NCBI GenBank assembly: GCA_022072095.1
Contig: JAJVIJ010000025.1
Span: forward strand, 10,843 to 64,049
Source of the DNA: Rhodocyclaceae bacterium
GTDB lineage: Bacteria > Pseudomonadota > Gammaproteobacteria > Burkholderiales > Rhodocyclaceae
Length of the DNA stretch: 53,207 nucleotides
Direction of reading: 5' to 3'
In this document: piece after piece, positions 12,265 through 21,970 of the stretch
Position numbering within the stretch: the first letter of the stretch is position 1
How the letters are laid out: every line of letters starts with the position of its first letter
Made by a program: the position numbers and the translations under genes
Notes under the pieces: model-generated
What the model was told of the DNA's origin: nothing
The model's database searches: none
What the model saw: only the letters and a program-made list of their open reading frames with translations

Positions 12265-12831
12265 CTGGCACAACGCACCGAAATCTCCGATTTCCTCGCC
12301 GGCATCGAGCGGCGGGCGTTCAAGCGCGCGATGTTCGCGCTGCGTGACGAGGATGCCGCCGTCGATGTCGTACAGGAAGCCATGCTGAAAATCGTGGACC
12401 GGTACAGCGATCGACCCGCATCGGAACTGCCGATGTTGTTCGCGCAGATCTTGCGCAATGCCATACACGACCACTTCCGGCGGCAGAAAACCCGGTCCAC
12501 GTGGATATCTTATTTGTCCAGCTTCGCCAGGAACGATGACGACGAGCAGGGCGAGTGGGACATCGCAGAAACTCTGTCGGAGCACTTGCCTGGGCAGGCT
12601 ACACCGCAACAGACGCTGGAGGCTCGCCAGGATCTGGCAGCGATCGAAGAGGAACTTCAACGCTTGCCGCCACGTCAACGAGAGGCCTTCCTCATGCGTT
12701 ATTGGGAGGGAATGGACATCGCGGAGACGGCGGCCGCCATGGGCTGCACCGAGGGCAGCGTGAAGACACACTGCTCCCGCGCCACGCATGCGTTGGCAGC
12801 GGCTCTGCGCGCTCGGGGCATCACACTATGA
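12265..12831 (+). CDS. ECF-type RNA polymerase sigma factor
   Basis: From the CTG at 12265 this is a 188-residue sigma-70 family protein. Region 2 is seen as R-R-A-F-K-R-A-M-F-A-L-R-D-E-D-A-A-V-D-V-V-Q, with the core-binding and -10-recognising helices. A linker follows, then region 4 as L-x-x-L-P-P-R-Q-R-E-A-F-L-M-R-Y-W-E-G with the helix-turn-helix I-A-E-T-A-A-A-M-G-C-T-E-G-S-V-K-T-H. Starting only at the ATG 12331 would delete the first part of region 2. The stop overlaps the next start (ATGA at 12828), coupling it to a DUF3619 membrane protein. No classical anti-sigma domain is present nearby, so DUF3619 may fill that role. Confidence 0.85.
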   Translation: MAQRTEISDFLAGIERRAFKRAMFALRDEDAAVDVVQEAMLKIVDRYSDRPASELPMLFAQILRNAIHDHFRRQKTRSTWISYLSSFARNDDDEQGEWDIAETLSEHLPGQATPQQTLEARQDLAAIEEELQRLPPRQREAFLMRYWEGMDIAETAAAMGCTEGSVKTHCSRATHALAAALRARGITL

Positions 12832-13211
12832 TCGATGAACGCGAATTGGGAAGGCACATTGCCGACTTGCTTGACCAGAGCTGTCGTAGCTTGCCGGCAG
12901 GTATCGCCGATCGGCTCTTTCTCGCTCGACAACGCGCGCTTCGACATTATGGTCGGCGTGCGGCGGGCGAGTACCGAGGTTTTTCGCTGCTGCCGGGAAA
13001 CGGTCCGGTTTCCGCGGCGTTGCGCCGCAACGCCCTGGGCAGCCTGCTGTTGGTGGCATTCCTGTCGCTGACCTGGTACTGGCATGAGCGGGAACAGCTA
13101 TCGCGCATCGAGGAGGTCGACAGCGCGCTGCTGGCTGACGAGTTGCCGCTTGACGCCTATCTGGACCGCGGTTTCTTCAATTGGTTAAGCTCCGAATCCG
13201 GCGAGCCATAA
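12828..13211 (+). CDS. DUF3619 family membrane protein
   Basis: This 127-residue protein has a cytoplasmic-looking N-terminal helix region (E-L-G-R-H-I-A-D-L-L-D-Q-S). One transmembrane helix follows at about residues 67-83 (L-G-S-L-L-L-V-A-F-L-S-L-T-W-Y-W). The conserved C-terminal motif I-E-E-V-D-S-A-L-L-A-D-E-L-P-L-D-A-Y-L-D-R-G-F ends it. This matches DUF3619 as I know it. It is translationally coupled to the upstream sigma factor (ATGA) and overlaps the start of the DUF3106 gene by 31 bases. The topology and coupling would suit a membrane-bound partner or anti-sigma factor; that is inference. Confidence 0.78.
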   Translation: MIDERELGRHIADLLDQSCRSLPAGIADRLFLARQRALRHYGRRAAGEYRGFSLLPGNGPVSAALRRNALGSLLLVAFLSLTWYWHEREQLSRIEEVDSALLADELPLDAYLDRGFFNWLSSESGEP

Positions 13212-13780
13212 CCGTCGCGCTGGCCTGCCTGGTTTGTCAGCTTGCGATCGGTGCGGCGCCAGGGCAGGACGAGTGGCAGCGGCTGAGCGCCGGTCAACGT
13301 CAGATTCTGTCGCCGCTGGCCGGAAGTTGGGCGCGGATGGATAGTGTCCAGCGTGACAAGTGGTTGAGGATCGTTGCCCGCTATCCGTCGATGACGCCCG
13401 ACGAGCAGGATCGAATCCAGCGGCGCATGGCTAACTGGGCAGGTTTGACGCCGGATCAGCGGCAGAAAGCACGGGATCGGTATCGGACCTTGCGTGCCGT
13501 GCCCGCCGATCAACGCAGCGCACTTGCGGACAAGTGGCGCGAGTACCAGGATCTGCCGCCCGATGAGCGTCAGCGCTTGAAGGCGGCGACGGTGCGCGGC
13601 GCGTCGGCCAAAACCAAAACGCCCGGTGCGCCGGTCACGCGCCTGGTCCCAGGGTTGGCCATACGGCAAGCGCCGCTCCCACAAACCAAGCCCCCCCAGC
13701 CGCCGAGCCCGTCTCAGTTCTCCGAGCCCCCGGTCGTCCAGGGTCCCCTGATCCACGGCAATGATCACGCACCTCAATAA
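13181..13780 (+). CDS. DUF3106 domain-containing exported protein
   Basis: This 199-residue protein starts at TTG 13181 with a signal peptide (R-R-A-I-T-V-A-L-A-C-L-V-C-Q-L-A-I-G-A-A). The mature part is built of repeats carrying L-x-x-x-Q-R and L-T-P-D-Q-R-Q-K-A-R-x-R-Y, the DUF3106 hallmark, at about residues 35-130. A Pro-rich tail follows. It is likely periplasmic. The start lies inside the DUF3619 gene and the end overlaps the RDD gene by 20 bases, so the four genes form one tight unit. The molecular role is unknown. Confidence 0.8.
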   Translation: MVKLRIRRAITVALACLVCQLAIGAAPGQDEWQRLSAGQRQILSPLAGSWARMDSVQRDKWLRIVARYPSMTPDEQDRIQRRMANWAGLTPDQRQKARDRYRTLRAVPADQRSALADKWREYQDLPPDERQRLKAATVRGASAKTKTPGAPVTRLVPGLAIRQAPLPQTKPPQPPSPSQFSEPPVVQGPLIHGNDHAPQ

Positions 13781-14231
13781 CGGGCTCAGTCGGGCCTTGC
13801 CGTGCGCTTCGGTGCGCCGACGCCTGGCGAGCCTGCTCTACGAGGCCTTGCTGCTGCTAGGAGTCGTCGCGCTCGGATTCTTGGTGCCCCATTTGGCAAT
13901 CGGGCTCATCTGGAAAGTCGCGATACCCGGTGTATTGCTCTGGGCTCACCTGTTCGTGCTGCTGGGCTGCTACTTCGTCTGGTATTGGCGACATGGCGGA
14001 CAAACGCTGGCCATGCAGACCTGGCGCCTCTGGGTCGTGGATGCACGTTCCGGCAAGCGCCCGTCCTTGCCCCAGGCCTGGTTACGTTTCGGCCTCAGCT
14101 GGCCCTCGCTGCTGTTTTTCGGGGTCGGGATTTTTTGGCTCGCCGTCGATCGTGACCGCCAGTTCCTGCATGATCGCCTGGCGGCGACCCGGATCGTCGC
14201 GACCAACCCGTTTCCAATCAGCCAGCGCTAA
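13761..14231 (+). CDS. RDD family membrane protein
   Basis: This 156-residue inner-membrane protein has the RDD layout. An R-R-R-L-A-S-L-L-Y-E-A-L first helix carries the family's Arg and acidic residues. Hydrophobic helices follow at about residues 28-50 and 57-77. G-Q-T-L-A-M-Q-T-W-R-L-W-V-V-D comes next, and a last helix is followed by D-R-x-x-Q-F-L-H-D-R-L-A. RDD proteins are proposed transporters or accessory membrane proteins; no substrate can be named. It is the last gene of the sigma-DUF3619-DUF3106-RDD unit and is convergent with lptG, 11 bases away. Confidence 0.85.
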   Translation: MITHLNNGLSRALPCASVRRRLASLLYEALLLLGVVALGFLVPHLAIGLIWKVAIPGVLLWAHLFVLLGCYFVWYWRHGGQTLAMQTWRLWVVDARSGKRPSLPQAWLRFGLSWPSLLFFGVGIFWLAVDRDRQFLHDRLAATRIVATNPFPISQR

Positions 14232-14242
14232 ACCGGACCAGG

Positions 14243-15316
14243 CTAGCGGCGCTCGGCTCGCCAAAGCAGCACACCGGCGATGGCCGTAAAGGCCAGGCTG
14301 GGCGTCAGCACGCTTACCGGTGGTGGCCAGCTGTTGATGACGCCCAAGTTCGAGAACAGGCCATTCAGCGTGTGAAAGAAAATTCCGGTCATGACCCCAC
14401 CAAACACCTTGAGGCCGGTGGCGCCGATGCGGTCGTGCACCAGGGCGAACGGAAGGGCCAGTAGCACCATGACCAGGCAGGCGAAGGGATAGACCAGTTT
14501 CTTCCACAGGGCCACATGGAATCGGCGTGCATCCTGCCGGTTTTCCTCGAGATGGTCGATGTAGCCGATCAGTCTCCCGACCGACATCCTCTCGGGCTGC
14601 ACGATCAGCACATTGAGCAGGTCGGGGTTGAGCGCCGAACGCCAGCTTACCTCGTCCAGTCGCTCGAGGCGGGTGCCGCCGTTCTGGAAATGGGTGCGGA
14701 CCACTTTGCTCAGCAACCACGAGTCGGGAGGGCGAAACTCCGCCTTTTCGGCCAGGCTGATCGAGGTCAGGATATTGCGCTCGTCGAAATCGAAAATGCG
14801 CACATCGAGCAAGCGCGAGTCCGGCAAGGCCGCCTGCACGTTGATGAACGTCCTGTCGTCCTTGATCCAGATGCCGGAGCGAAACTCCTGTCCGATGATC
14901 TGACTCGTCGCCTGTAGCCGCAGTTGCTGGGCGTATCGTTCCGCGGCCGGCGCCACATATTCCCCCAACACGAACGCGACCAACCCGAACATCGTGCCGA
15001 CCCCGAGCAGCAGTGCGGCCAGGCTGCCGGTCGACAGTCCGGACGTGCGCAGCACCCCGATTTCGGAGTGTCGCGCCAGCATCGCGAGCGCGTACAGCGC
15101 TCCGATCAAAACCGAAACGGGAATCAGTTCATAACAACGGCCGGGAACCAACAGGGCCACATAACTGACGATATGTTGCAGCGCGTAACCACCCCTGCCC
15201 AGGTCCTCGAGCTCCTGGACGAAGTCGAAGAACGCAAACAGCATGACGAACGCCCCCAGCACCAGTGCGCTTGCGGAGATGATGTCGCGGGCGATATAGC
15301 GCTGATAGATCTTCAT
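14243..15316 (-). CDS. lptG: LPS export ABC transporter permease LptG
   Basis: This 357-residue permease of the LptB2FG complex extracts lipopolysaccharide from the inner membrane. It has three N-terminal helices (Y-I-A-R-D-I-I-S-A-S, typical LptG start), a periplasmic beta-jellyroll of about residues 125-265, and three C-terminal helices. The coupling region is W-K-K-L-V-Y-P-F-A-C-L-V-M. It lies 12 bases downstream of lptF, the usual lptFG order. The ATG at 15316 is unambiguous. Confidence 0.95.
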   Translation of the reverse strand: MKIYQRYIARDIISASALVLGAFVMLFAFFDFVQELEDLGRGGYALQHIVSYVALLVPGRCYELIPVSVLIGALYALAMLARHSEIGVLRTSGLSTGSLAALLLGVGTMFGLVAFVLGEYVAPAAERYAQQLRLQATSQIIGQEFRSGIWIKDDRTFINVQAALPDSRLLDVRIFDFDERNILTSISLAEKAEFRPPDSWLLSKVVRTHFQNGGTRLERLDEVSWRSALNPDLLNVLIVQPERMSVGRLIGYIDHLEENRQDARRFHVALWKKLVYPFACLVMVLLALPFALVHDRIGATGLKVFGGVMTGIFFHTLNGLFSNLGVINSWPPPVSVLTPSLAFTAIAGVLLWRAERR

Positions 15317-15328
15317 CGTTCCGGTCGC

Positions 15329-16423
15329 TCAGTGCGCAGGCCGGTGTGGCCATTTGAAGCCTGAATGGATGCGGATGCGGCGGTAGAACGCCGCCAGCAG
15401 AAACACCAGCATGAGCAGATGAACCGCCCAAAAACCGATGCCGAACGCGAGCTTGCCTTGCGCCACCCAGGCCTGGCAGACCCCGATCAGATTGGTGTAG
15501 GCCATGTATATCAACAACGCCATGAGCAAATTGTTGGTGCGCCCGGCACGAGGGTTCACGAACGACATCGGCACCGCGAGCAGCGCGAGATTCAAGGCTG
15601 ACAGCGGCAGCCCGAATCGCCACAGCACTTCGCCAAGGTTTTCGGCTGTCGGCTGTCTGATCAGCTCCCATATCGGCAGATATTTGGGGCTCCCCTCGAG
15701 ACCCGCGGCCTCGCGTGTCTCGATCCTGACCGCGTAGCTTTCGAACTCCATGCGTCGATATTCGGCCGACCCGGGCTCACCCTCGTAACGGCGCCCGTTC
15801 AACAACACCACGAACCGGTCCCCGTTGGGAAACGTCTGCACGTAGCCGTCCGCGGCGACCATCACCCCGAGGCGCCCGTGCTGGCGTGTCGCCACGAACA
15901 CGTTGCTGACACGGCCGGCCTTGTCGTCGCCGGCCTCCACGAAAAAAATGCGATCGGCGCTCGCCGACTCGCGAAAGCTCCCCGGCGACATCTGGGCGAG
16001 GTCATCCCGGCTGTCGAGCTGGTTCCGGTACTCGGCCCGCTTGGCTACGGCCCATGGCGACAGGAACAGCGACAGCACGGCGATCACGGCCACCATCGGC
16101 AGCGAAAAGGCCAGTACGGGCCTGACCCAGGCATGCAGCGGCAGACCCGACGAAAACCAGATGGTCATCTCGGAATCGCGATAGCTCCGCGTGAGGCCGA
16201 TCAGGATGGCAATGAACAGGGTCAGCGACAACAGCACCGGCAGGTAATTCAGCGCGGCAAATCCGAGGAACGCAAGGACGGCCTCGGACGCGATCTTGCC
16301 GCTCGCGGCCTGACTCAGCAAGCGCACCAGCTGCGTCGTCAGCATCACGGCGAACAGTGCCGCAAAGACCCCGAAGGCATTGTTCGCAAATTCCCGCAGA
16401 GCCGATCGAAAAAATATGGTCAT
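15329..16423 (-). CDS. lptF: LPS export ABC transporter permease LptF
   Basis: This 364-residue partner of LptG in the LptB2FG exporter has six transmembrane helices arranged three plus three around a periplasmic jellyroll domain. The typical coupling sequence L-P-L-H-A-W-V-R-P-V follows the second helix. The ATG at 16423 (M-T-I-F-F-R-S-A-L-R-E-F) was chosen; 52 more upstream codons are open but are low-complexity and would delete the intergenic space shared with pepA. It is divergent from pepA, 248 bases apart. Confidence 0.94.
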   Translation of the reverse strand: MTIFFRSALREFANNAFGVFAALFAVMLTTQLVRLLSQAASGKIASEAVLAFLGFAALNYLPVLLSLTLFIAILIGLTRSYRDSEMTIWFSSGLPLHAWVRPVLAFSLPMVAVIAVLSLFLSPWAVAKRAEYRNQLDSRDDLAQMSPGSFRESASADRIFFVEAGDDKAGRVSNVFVATRQHGRLGVMVAADGYVQTFPNGDRFVVLLNGRRYEGEPGSAEYRRMEFESYAVRIETREAAGLEGSPKYLPIWELIRQPTAENLGEVLWRFGLPLSALNLALLAVPMSFVNPRAGRTNNLLMALLIYMAYTNLIGVCQAWVAQGKLAFGIGFWAVHLLMLVFLLAAFYRRIRIHSGFKWPHRPAH

Positions 16424-16528
16424 ATCATGAGGTCGCGCGGCCGGTCCGCTTGCGCGTCCGGTACGCGCAATGCCGGCCACATCAACACCGTCCGTGGCGG
16501 ATCGAGGCTTAGGACCATGGCGCATTTT

Positions 16529-16558
16529 TTGACGAATTCCACGCGATACGGCGATAAT
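16529..16558 (+). promoter_or_regulatory. Sigma-70 promoter of pepA
   Basis: TTGACG at 16529-16534, an 18-base spacer and GATAAT at 16553-16558 form a near-consensus promoter pointing at pepA. The predicted leader is about 105 bases. Confidence 0.65.
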
Positions 16559-16671
16559 CCGGCATGGAGCGGGAAACATGCGCCCAAGAGCGGGTCAACG
16601 GTGAGCCGACGATGGGTCCCGTGATCGATCTGTGATCGCCATTATCCAAATTTCATCGAAGGAAAAAGACC

Positions 16672-18165
16672 TTGGAATTTAGCATAAGCAGTGGCAGCCC
16701 GGAAAAGCAGCGCAGCGCATGTGTCGTCGTCGGCGTGTTCGAGCCTCGCAAACTGTCGGTTGCCGGCGAGATCATCGATCATGTCTCAGGACGCTATCTG
16801 TCCGAGCTGATAAGGCGCGGCGATATGGAGGGCAAGCTCGGCAGTACCCTGCTGGTCCCCAGAGTCCCGGGCATCCTGGCCGATCGCGTTTTGCTCGTCG
16901 GCCTCGGCAAGGAGCGTGATTTTCGCGAGAACGAGTATCAGAAGGCCGTTGCCGGTGCGGTGCGCACGCTCAATGAAACGGGCGCCTTTGACGCCAGTAT
17001 TTTTCTGACCGACCTGCCGGTCAAGAAGCGCGAGTTGCGCTGGCGCATCCGTATCGCGGTCATGGCTGCCCGCGCGGCGCTCTACCGTTTCGATCTGATG
17101 AAGTCCAAGCACGACGATGTCCGACGACCGCTGCGGAAGCTGACCTTCAGCGTTTCTCGGCGCGGCGAACTCGCCGATGGCGAGCTCGCGCTGAAGCAGG
17201 GTTTGGCGATTGCCGAGGGCACGAATCTCGCGAAGACGCTCGGCAATCTTCCTGCCAATGTCTGCACCCCTGGCTACCTGGCACAGCAGGCCGCAGAACT
17301 CGCCACGTCCCATCAGCTGAAGCTCGAAGTGCTGGAACGCGCGGACATGGAAAAACTCGGCATGGGCGCTTTCCTGTCGGTGGCGCGCGGCGCCCAGGAA
17401 CCGCCGAAATTCATCGTGCTCGAGTACCGTCGTGGCGCTCAATCCGGCAAGCCGGTCGTGCTGATCGGGAAAGGCATCACATTCGATACCGGTGGCATTT
17501 CGCTCAAGCCCGCTGCAGACATGGATGAGATGAAATTCGACATGTCCGGTGCCGCGAGCGTGCTCGGCACGGTCAAGGCCGTGGCGGAACTGGAGTTGCC
17601 GATCGATCTGGTCGCGCTGATTCCGACAACGGAAAACATGCCTGGCAGCATGGCAACCCGTCCCGGTGATGTCGTGACGACCTTGTCCGGCCAGACGGTG
17701 GAAATCCTCAATACCGATGCGGAAGGGCGCCTGATCCTGTGCGATGCCCTGACCTACGCCGAACGCTTCGATCCGGATTGTGTGGTCGATATCGCCACGC
17801 TCACCGGTGCCTGCGTGATCGCGCTGGGCGATGTCGCCTGCGGGCTCATGGCCAACGACGAGGGTCTCGCCAAGGAACTGATCGCGGCGGGTTCGATGGC
17901 CCATGATCGTGCCTGGCAGCTGCCGCTTTGGGACGATTACCACGAACAGCTGAAGAGCAATTTTGCCGACATGGCGAACGTCGGCGGTCGCGGCGCCGGA
18001 CCGATCACCGCAGCCTGTTTCCTGTCCAAGTTTGCGGGCAAGCACCGTTGGGCGCATCTCGATATCGCCGGGGTCGCGTGGCGCGGGGGCAAGGAAAAGG
18101 GCTCGACCGGACGCCCGGTGCCGCTGCTCACGCATTTCCTGCTGGATCGTGCCGGCGTGCTGTAA
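16672..18165 (+). CDS. pepA: Leucyl aminopeptidase (M17)
   Basis: This 497-residue zinc/manganese aminopeptidase removes N-terminal residues from peptides; in some bacteria the same protein also binds DNA. The M17 signature N-T-D-A-E-G-R-L is at residues 347-354. The metal ligands are visible as K-G-I-T-F-D-T-G-G-I-S-L-K-P and M-K-F-D-M-S-G-A. The start is TTG at 16672, preceded by AAGGAAAAAG; no ATG fits. It leads the plus-strand run pepA-holC-hypothetical-valS. Confidence 0.95.
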   Translation: MEFSISSGSPEKQRSACVVVGVFEPRKLSVAGEIIDHVSGRYLSELIRRGDMEGKLGSTLLVPRVPGILADRVLLVGLGKERDFRENEYQKAVAGAVRTLNETGAFDASIFLTDLPVKKRELRWRIRIAVMAARAALYRFDLMKSKHDDVRRPLRKLTFSVSRRGELADGELALKQGLAIAEGTNLAKTLGNLPANVCTPGYLAQQAAELATSHQLKLEVLERADMEKLGMGAFLSVARGAQEPPKFIVLEYRRGAQSGKPVVLIGKGITFDTGGISLKPAADMDEMKFDMSGAASVLGTVKAVAELELPIDLVALIPTTENMPGSMATRPGDVVTTLSGQTVEILNTDAEGRLILCDALTYAERFDPDCVVDIATLTGACVIALGDVACGLMANDEGLAKELIAAGSMAHDRAWQLPLWDDYHEQLKSNFADMANVGGRGAGPITAACFLSKFAGKHRWAHLDIAGVAWRGGKEKGSTGRPVPLLTHFLLDRAGVL

Positions 18166-18243
18166 GCCGGCAGCGGCGATCATGGTCCGACAGCATGCGA
18201 TTTCGGTCGGCCCGATATGTCGGCGCGAGCTTGGCCATCGGTC

Positions 18244-18684
18244 ATGACCCGGGTCGATTTCCTGCATGACGTCCCGGACAAGCTGGCCGCCGCCGCCCGG
18301 CTCGCGGCCCGGTGCTACGCCGAGCAGCACCGCGCGGTCGTGTTTCTCGACCAGCCCGACCTGGCCATGCGCCTCGATCGCCAACTCTGGTGTCAGCCGG
18401 CCTTGGGTTTCCTGCCGCATGTGCTGGCCGACTCGCCGCTGGCCGGCGACACGCCGATCCTGCTGGCGTTGCCCGGCATGCCGCTTGCGCATTTCGACTG
18501 GCTGATCAATCTTGGTTCAGAGCTGCCGCCCGACTTCAGTCGATTCGAGCGCATCATCGAACTCGTCGGCCCAGACGATGCGGACCGCATTCCCGCCAGA
18601 CAGCGTTACCGCCACTACCGCGATCGTGGCTACCCGCTGACGGCCGACAGCTACACGGGACAGGAGTCCTTCGATGGCCGATGA
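18244..18684 (+). CDS. holC: DNA polymerase III chi subunit
   Basis: This 146-residue protein starts M-T-R-V-D-F-L-H-D-V-P-D-K-L and has the HolC features V-F-L-D-Q-P-D-L-A-M-R-L-D-R-Q-L-W and F-L-P-H-V. Chi links the clamp loader to single-strand DNA-binding protein at the replication fork. The conserved C-terminal R-Q-R-Y-R-H-Y-R-D-R-G-Y-P-L is present. The ATG at 18244 gives the family N-terminus. The 3' end overlaps the next gene by 11 bases. Position between pepA and valS is the usual one. Confidence 0.93.
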   Translation: MTRVDFLHDVPDKLAAAARLAARCYAEQHRAVVFLDQPDLAMRLDRQLWCQPALGFLPHVLADSPLAGDTPILLALPGMPLAHFDWLINLGSELPPDFSRFERIIELVGPDDADRIPARQRYRHYRDRGYPLTADSYTGQESFDGR

Positions 18685-19102
18685 GGATCTGATCGCGCGG
18701 GCCGACTCGCTCATGGGACGTCGTCGCAGCTTCATGCCCAGTGCGCCCGCCGAGCTCGAGGAAGACCTGCCCGTGCTCGAAGAGGTGTTCGATCCGCAGG
18801 CCGCCTTGCATGCCGCGCGATCGTCTGCGACATCGGCGCCCGGCGAGTCGCAGTCGGCTGAAGGCGAGGGCGAACGCGATGTGCGCGAGGCCTGGCGGCA
18901 GCAGATGGTCGCGCAGTTCGCAAGCTGGCTGGAAGACTGGGCTCGGCGTGAGCTGCCGTCGCTGGTGCATCGGGAACTCGGCATGTTCGAGTCCAGGCTC
19001 GTCGACGAGTTGAGCGCGCGCCTCGATGCGGAGTTTGCACAGCGTCGCGCACAGCTGGAGGCAAGCGGCGAGCACCGGACCATACCGACGTCGCCGTTAT
19101 AA
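18674..19102 (+). CDS. Hypothetical acidic protein between holC and valS
   Basis: This 142-residue cytoplasmic protein has no family I can name with certainty. The N-terminal third is variable with an [11 protein letters not shown] sequence, which recalls short proteins (DUF2486-like) found between holC and valS in betaproteobacteria. The second half (about residues 70-130) is a predicted long helix or coiled coil with charged repeats ([16 protein letters not shown]). Overlap with holC by 11 bases supports it as a real gene. Confidence 0.7.
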   Translation: MADEDLIARADSLMGRRRSFMPSAPAELEEDLPVLEEVFDPQAALHAARSSATSAPGESQSAEGEGERDVREAWRQQMVAQFASWLEDWARRELPSLVHRELGMFESRLVDELSARLDAEFAQRRAQLEASGEHRTIPTSPL

Positions 19103-19137
19103 TTTGCGGCCGTCAAGTACCCCACCAATTTCGTTTC

Positions 19138-21942
19138 ATGACCCTGGCCAAGAGTTTCGAACCGGCGGAGATCGAAAGCCGCTGGTATCCGCTATGGGAG
19201 TCCCGTGGCTATTTCGGGGCTGGCATCGACGCCGGTCGCGCGCGCAACTTTTGCATTCTATTGCCCCCGCCGAACGTCACCGGCACGCTGCACATGGGCC
19301 ATGGTTTCAACCAGACCCTGATGGACGCGCTCAGCCGTTACCACCGCATGCTTGGCGACAACACGCTATGGCAGCCGGGTACCGATCATGCCGGCATCGC
19401 CACGCAGATCGTTGTCGAGCGCCAGCTCGAAGCCCGTGGCGAATCCCGCCAGGCGCTCGGTCGCGCGGCCTTTATCGACAAGGTTTGGGAATGGAAGGAA
19501 AAGTCGGGTTCGACGATCACGCAGCAGATGCGGCGACTCGGTGCCTCGTGCGACTGGTCGCGCGAGCGGTTCACGATGGACGCCGGTCTGTCCAGAATCG
19601 TGACACAGACTTTCGTGCGGCTGTATCGCGAAGGGCTGATCTACCGAGGCAAGCGCCTGGTCAACTGGGATCCGGTGCTGATGTCCGCGGTCTCCGATCT
19701 CGAAGTGGAATCGGAGGAAGAGGAAGGCAGTCTTTGGCACATCCGTTATCCGCTCGTCGATGGCACGGGTCACCTGACGGTGGCGACCACGCGCCCGGAG
19801 ACGCTGCTGGGCGATGTCGCGGTCATGGTTCATCCCGAGGATCCGCGCTACGCGGACCAGGTCGGCAAGGCCGTGCGCCTGCCTCTCGTCGGCCGGGAGA
19901 TACCGGTGATCGCGGACGGGCAGGTCGACCCGGCATTCGGCACCGGCTGCGTCAAGGTCACGCCTGCGCATGACTTCAACGACTATGCCGTCGGCCATCG
20001 CCATGGACTGCAGCCGATTTCGATTTTCACGCTGGATGCGCGTCTGATCGAGGAGGTGCCGGCCGCCTACCGCGGACTGGACCGGTTCGAGGCGCGTCGG
20101 CGCATCGTGGCCGACCTGGAAGCCTTGGGCCTGCTCGCAGACACCAAGCCGCATCGCATGACGGTGCCGCGCTGCGGGCGCACCGGCGAGATCGTCGAGC
20201 CGATGCTGACCGATCAGTGGTTCGTCGACCTGACCCGCGATTACCAGCCGGACGGCCGGCCCGGGGGCTGGACCCTGATCACGCAACCGGCGATCGACGC
20301 CGTCGCTCGCGGCGACATCCGTTTCGTGCCGGAAAACTGGGTCAACACCTATAACCAGTGGCTGGACAATATCCAGGACTGGTGCATTTCGCGTCAGCTG
20401 TGGTGGGGGCACCAGATTCCCGCCTGGTACGACGCCGACGGCAATCACTACGTCGCCCACGACGAAGCCGAGGCGCTCGCCTTGGCCGCACGGCATGGAT
20501 ATTCCGGGCCGCTCAGGCGCGACGCCGATGTCCTCGACACCTGGTATTCCTCGGCACTGTGGCCGTTTTCCACGCTGGACTGGACACCCGCGTACCCGGC
20601 TGTTTCGAATCCGCTGCTGGATCGCTATTTGCCCTCGTCGGTGCTGGTCACGGGCTTCGACATCATCTTCTTCTGGGTGGCGCGCATGGTGATGATGACG
20701 CAACACCTGACCGGCCATATCCCGTTCCGCGACGTCTATGTGCACGGCCTGATCCGCGACGGCGAAGGCCAGAAAATGTCGAAATCCAAGGGCAACGTGC
20801 TCGACCCGATCGATCTGATCGACGGCATCGATCTCGATCGGCTCGTCGCCAAGCGCACCTCCGGCCTCATGGACCCGCGTCAGGCGGATCGCATCGCCCG
20901 TCGCACCCGCCAGGAGTTCCCGCACGGCATCCCGGCATTTGGTACCGATGCGCTGCGCTTCACCTTTCTGTCGCTGGCCTCGCCGGGGCGTGACATCAAG
21001 TTCGATCTGGCGCGTTGCGACGGCTATCGCAATTTCTGCAACAAGCTGTGGAATGCCACGCGCTTCGCGCTGATGCACTGTGCCGATCAGGACTGCAACG
21101 ACGAGTCGGCGCCGGCCTCCATGGCCGACCGCTGGATCGTATCGCGGCTGCAACGCGCGGAGGCCGAAGCAGCCCAGCATTTCGCCGACTATCGCTTCGA
21201 CCTGCTCGCCCGCTGCATCTATGAGCTGATCTGGGATGAACTGTGCGACTGGTATCTCGAGCTGGCCAAGGTTCAGTTAGGTACGGGCGCGCCCGCCCGT
21301 GTCGCCGCGACCCGACGCACACTGGTGCGCGTGCTGGAAACCACGCTCCGGCTCGCTCACCCGCTGATTCCCTTCATCACCGAGGAGCTCTGGCAGGTGG
21401 TCGCGCCGCTGTCGGGCCGTACCGGCGAGAGCATCATGCTGGCGCCTTACCCGGTTGCCGATCCGGCCAGGATCGATGTCGAGGCCGAGGCCTGGATCGA
21501 GCGCCTTAAATCCCTGGTGGGTGCCTGCCGCAGCCTGCGCGGCCAGATGCAGGTGTCACCCGCCGAGCGTCTGCCGCTGACCATCGCGGGTCCGGACGCG
21601 TCGCTGGCGGATTTCGTGCCCTACCTGAGCGCGCTGGGCAAGCTCAGCCAGGTCAACGTGCGTGCGTCACTTCCCGAAAGCGACTCACCGGTCGCCGTCG
21701 TCGGCGACTGCCGCCTGATGCTGGAGGTATACATCGACCGCAATGCCGAGCGCGCCCGCCTGGGGCGGGAGCTGGGGCGCGTCGAGGCCGAACGGGACAA
21801 GTGCAGGGCCAAGCTCGACAATCCGAGTTTCGTCGCACGCGCGCCGGCCGCCATCGTCGATCAGGAGCGTGCGCGCCTACAGGGTTTCGAGGACGAGGCC
21901 GGAAAGCTCAAGGAGCGCCTGGTCCGCCTGGCGGCGCGCTGA
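19138..21942 (+). CDS. valS: Valyl-tRNA synthetase
   Basis: This 934-residue class I synthetase charges tRNA-Val. The HIGH motif is H-M-G-H at residues 52-55 within [13 protein letters not shown], and K-M-S-K-S is at about 546-550. The CP1 editing domain lies between them, and the anticodon-binding domain follows. The C-terminal coiled coil typical of ValRS is seen in the last 65 residues ([15 protein letters not shown]). The ATG at 19138 gives the normal N-terminus. A TATAAT at 19098-19103 precedes it but lacks a good -35. It is convergent with the enoyl-CoA hydratase gene. Confidence 0.97.
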   Translation: MTLAKSFEPAEIESRWYPLWESRGYFGAGIDAGRARNFCILLPPPNVTGTLHMGHGFNQTLMDALSRYHRMLGDNTLWQPGTDHAGIATQIVVERQLEARGESRQALGRAAFIDKVWEWKEKSGSTITQQMRRLGASCDWSRERFTMDAGLSRIVTQTFVRLYREGLIYRGKRLVNWDPVLMSAVSDLEVESEEEEGSLWHIRYPLVDGTGHLTVATTRPETLLGDVAVMVHPEDPRYADQVGKAVRLPLVGREIPVIADGQVDPAFGTGCVKVTPAHDFNDYAVGHRHGLQPISIFTLDARLIEEVPAAYRGLDRFEARRRIVADLEALGLLADTKPHRMTVPRCGRTGEIVEPMLTDQWFVDLTRDYQPDGRPGGWTLITQPAIDAVARGDIRFVPENWVNTYNQWLDNIQDWCISRQLWWGHQIPAWYDADGNHYVAHDEAEALALAARHGYSGPLRRDADVLDTWYSSALWPFSTLDWTPAYPAVSNPLLDRYLPSSVLVTGFDIIFFWVARMVMMTQHLTGHIPFRDVYVHGLIRDGEGQKMSKSKGNVLDPIDLIDGIDLDRLVAKRTSGLMDPRQADRIARRTRQEFPHGIPAFGTDALRFTFLSLASPGRDIKFDLARCDGYRNFCNKLWNATRFALMHCADQDCNDESAPASMADRWIVSRLQRAEAEAAQHFADYRFDLLARCIYELIWDELCDWYLELAKVQLGTGAPARVAATRRTLVRVLETTLRLAHPLIPFITEELWQVVAPLSGRTGESIMLAPYPVADPARIDVEAEAWIERLKSLVGACRSLRGQMQVSPAERLPLTIAGPDASLADFVPYLSALGKLSQVNVRASLPESDSPVAVVGDCRLMLEVYIDRNAERARLGRELGRVEAERDKCRAKLDNPSFVARAPAAIVDQERARLQGFEDEAGKLKERLVRLAAR

Positions 21943-21970
21943 GCGTCCGCCGCCAGGGCGGCATCGGCGC

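Noticed and set aside
19098-19103. TATAAT just before valS
   Set aside because: A good -10 but no acceptable -35 at 16-18 bases; it may be chance, so it is mentioned only under valS.
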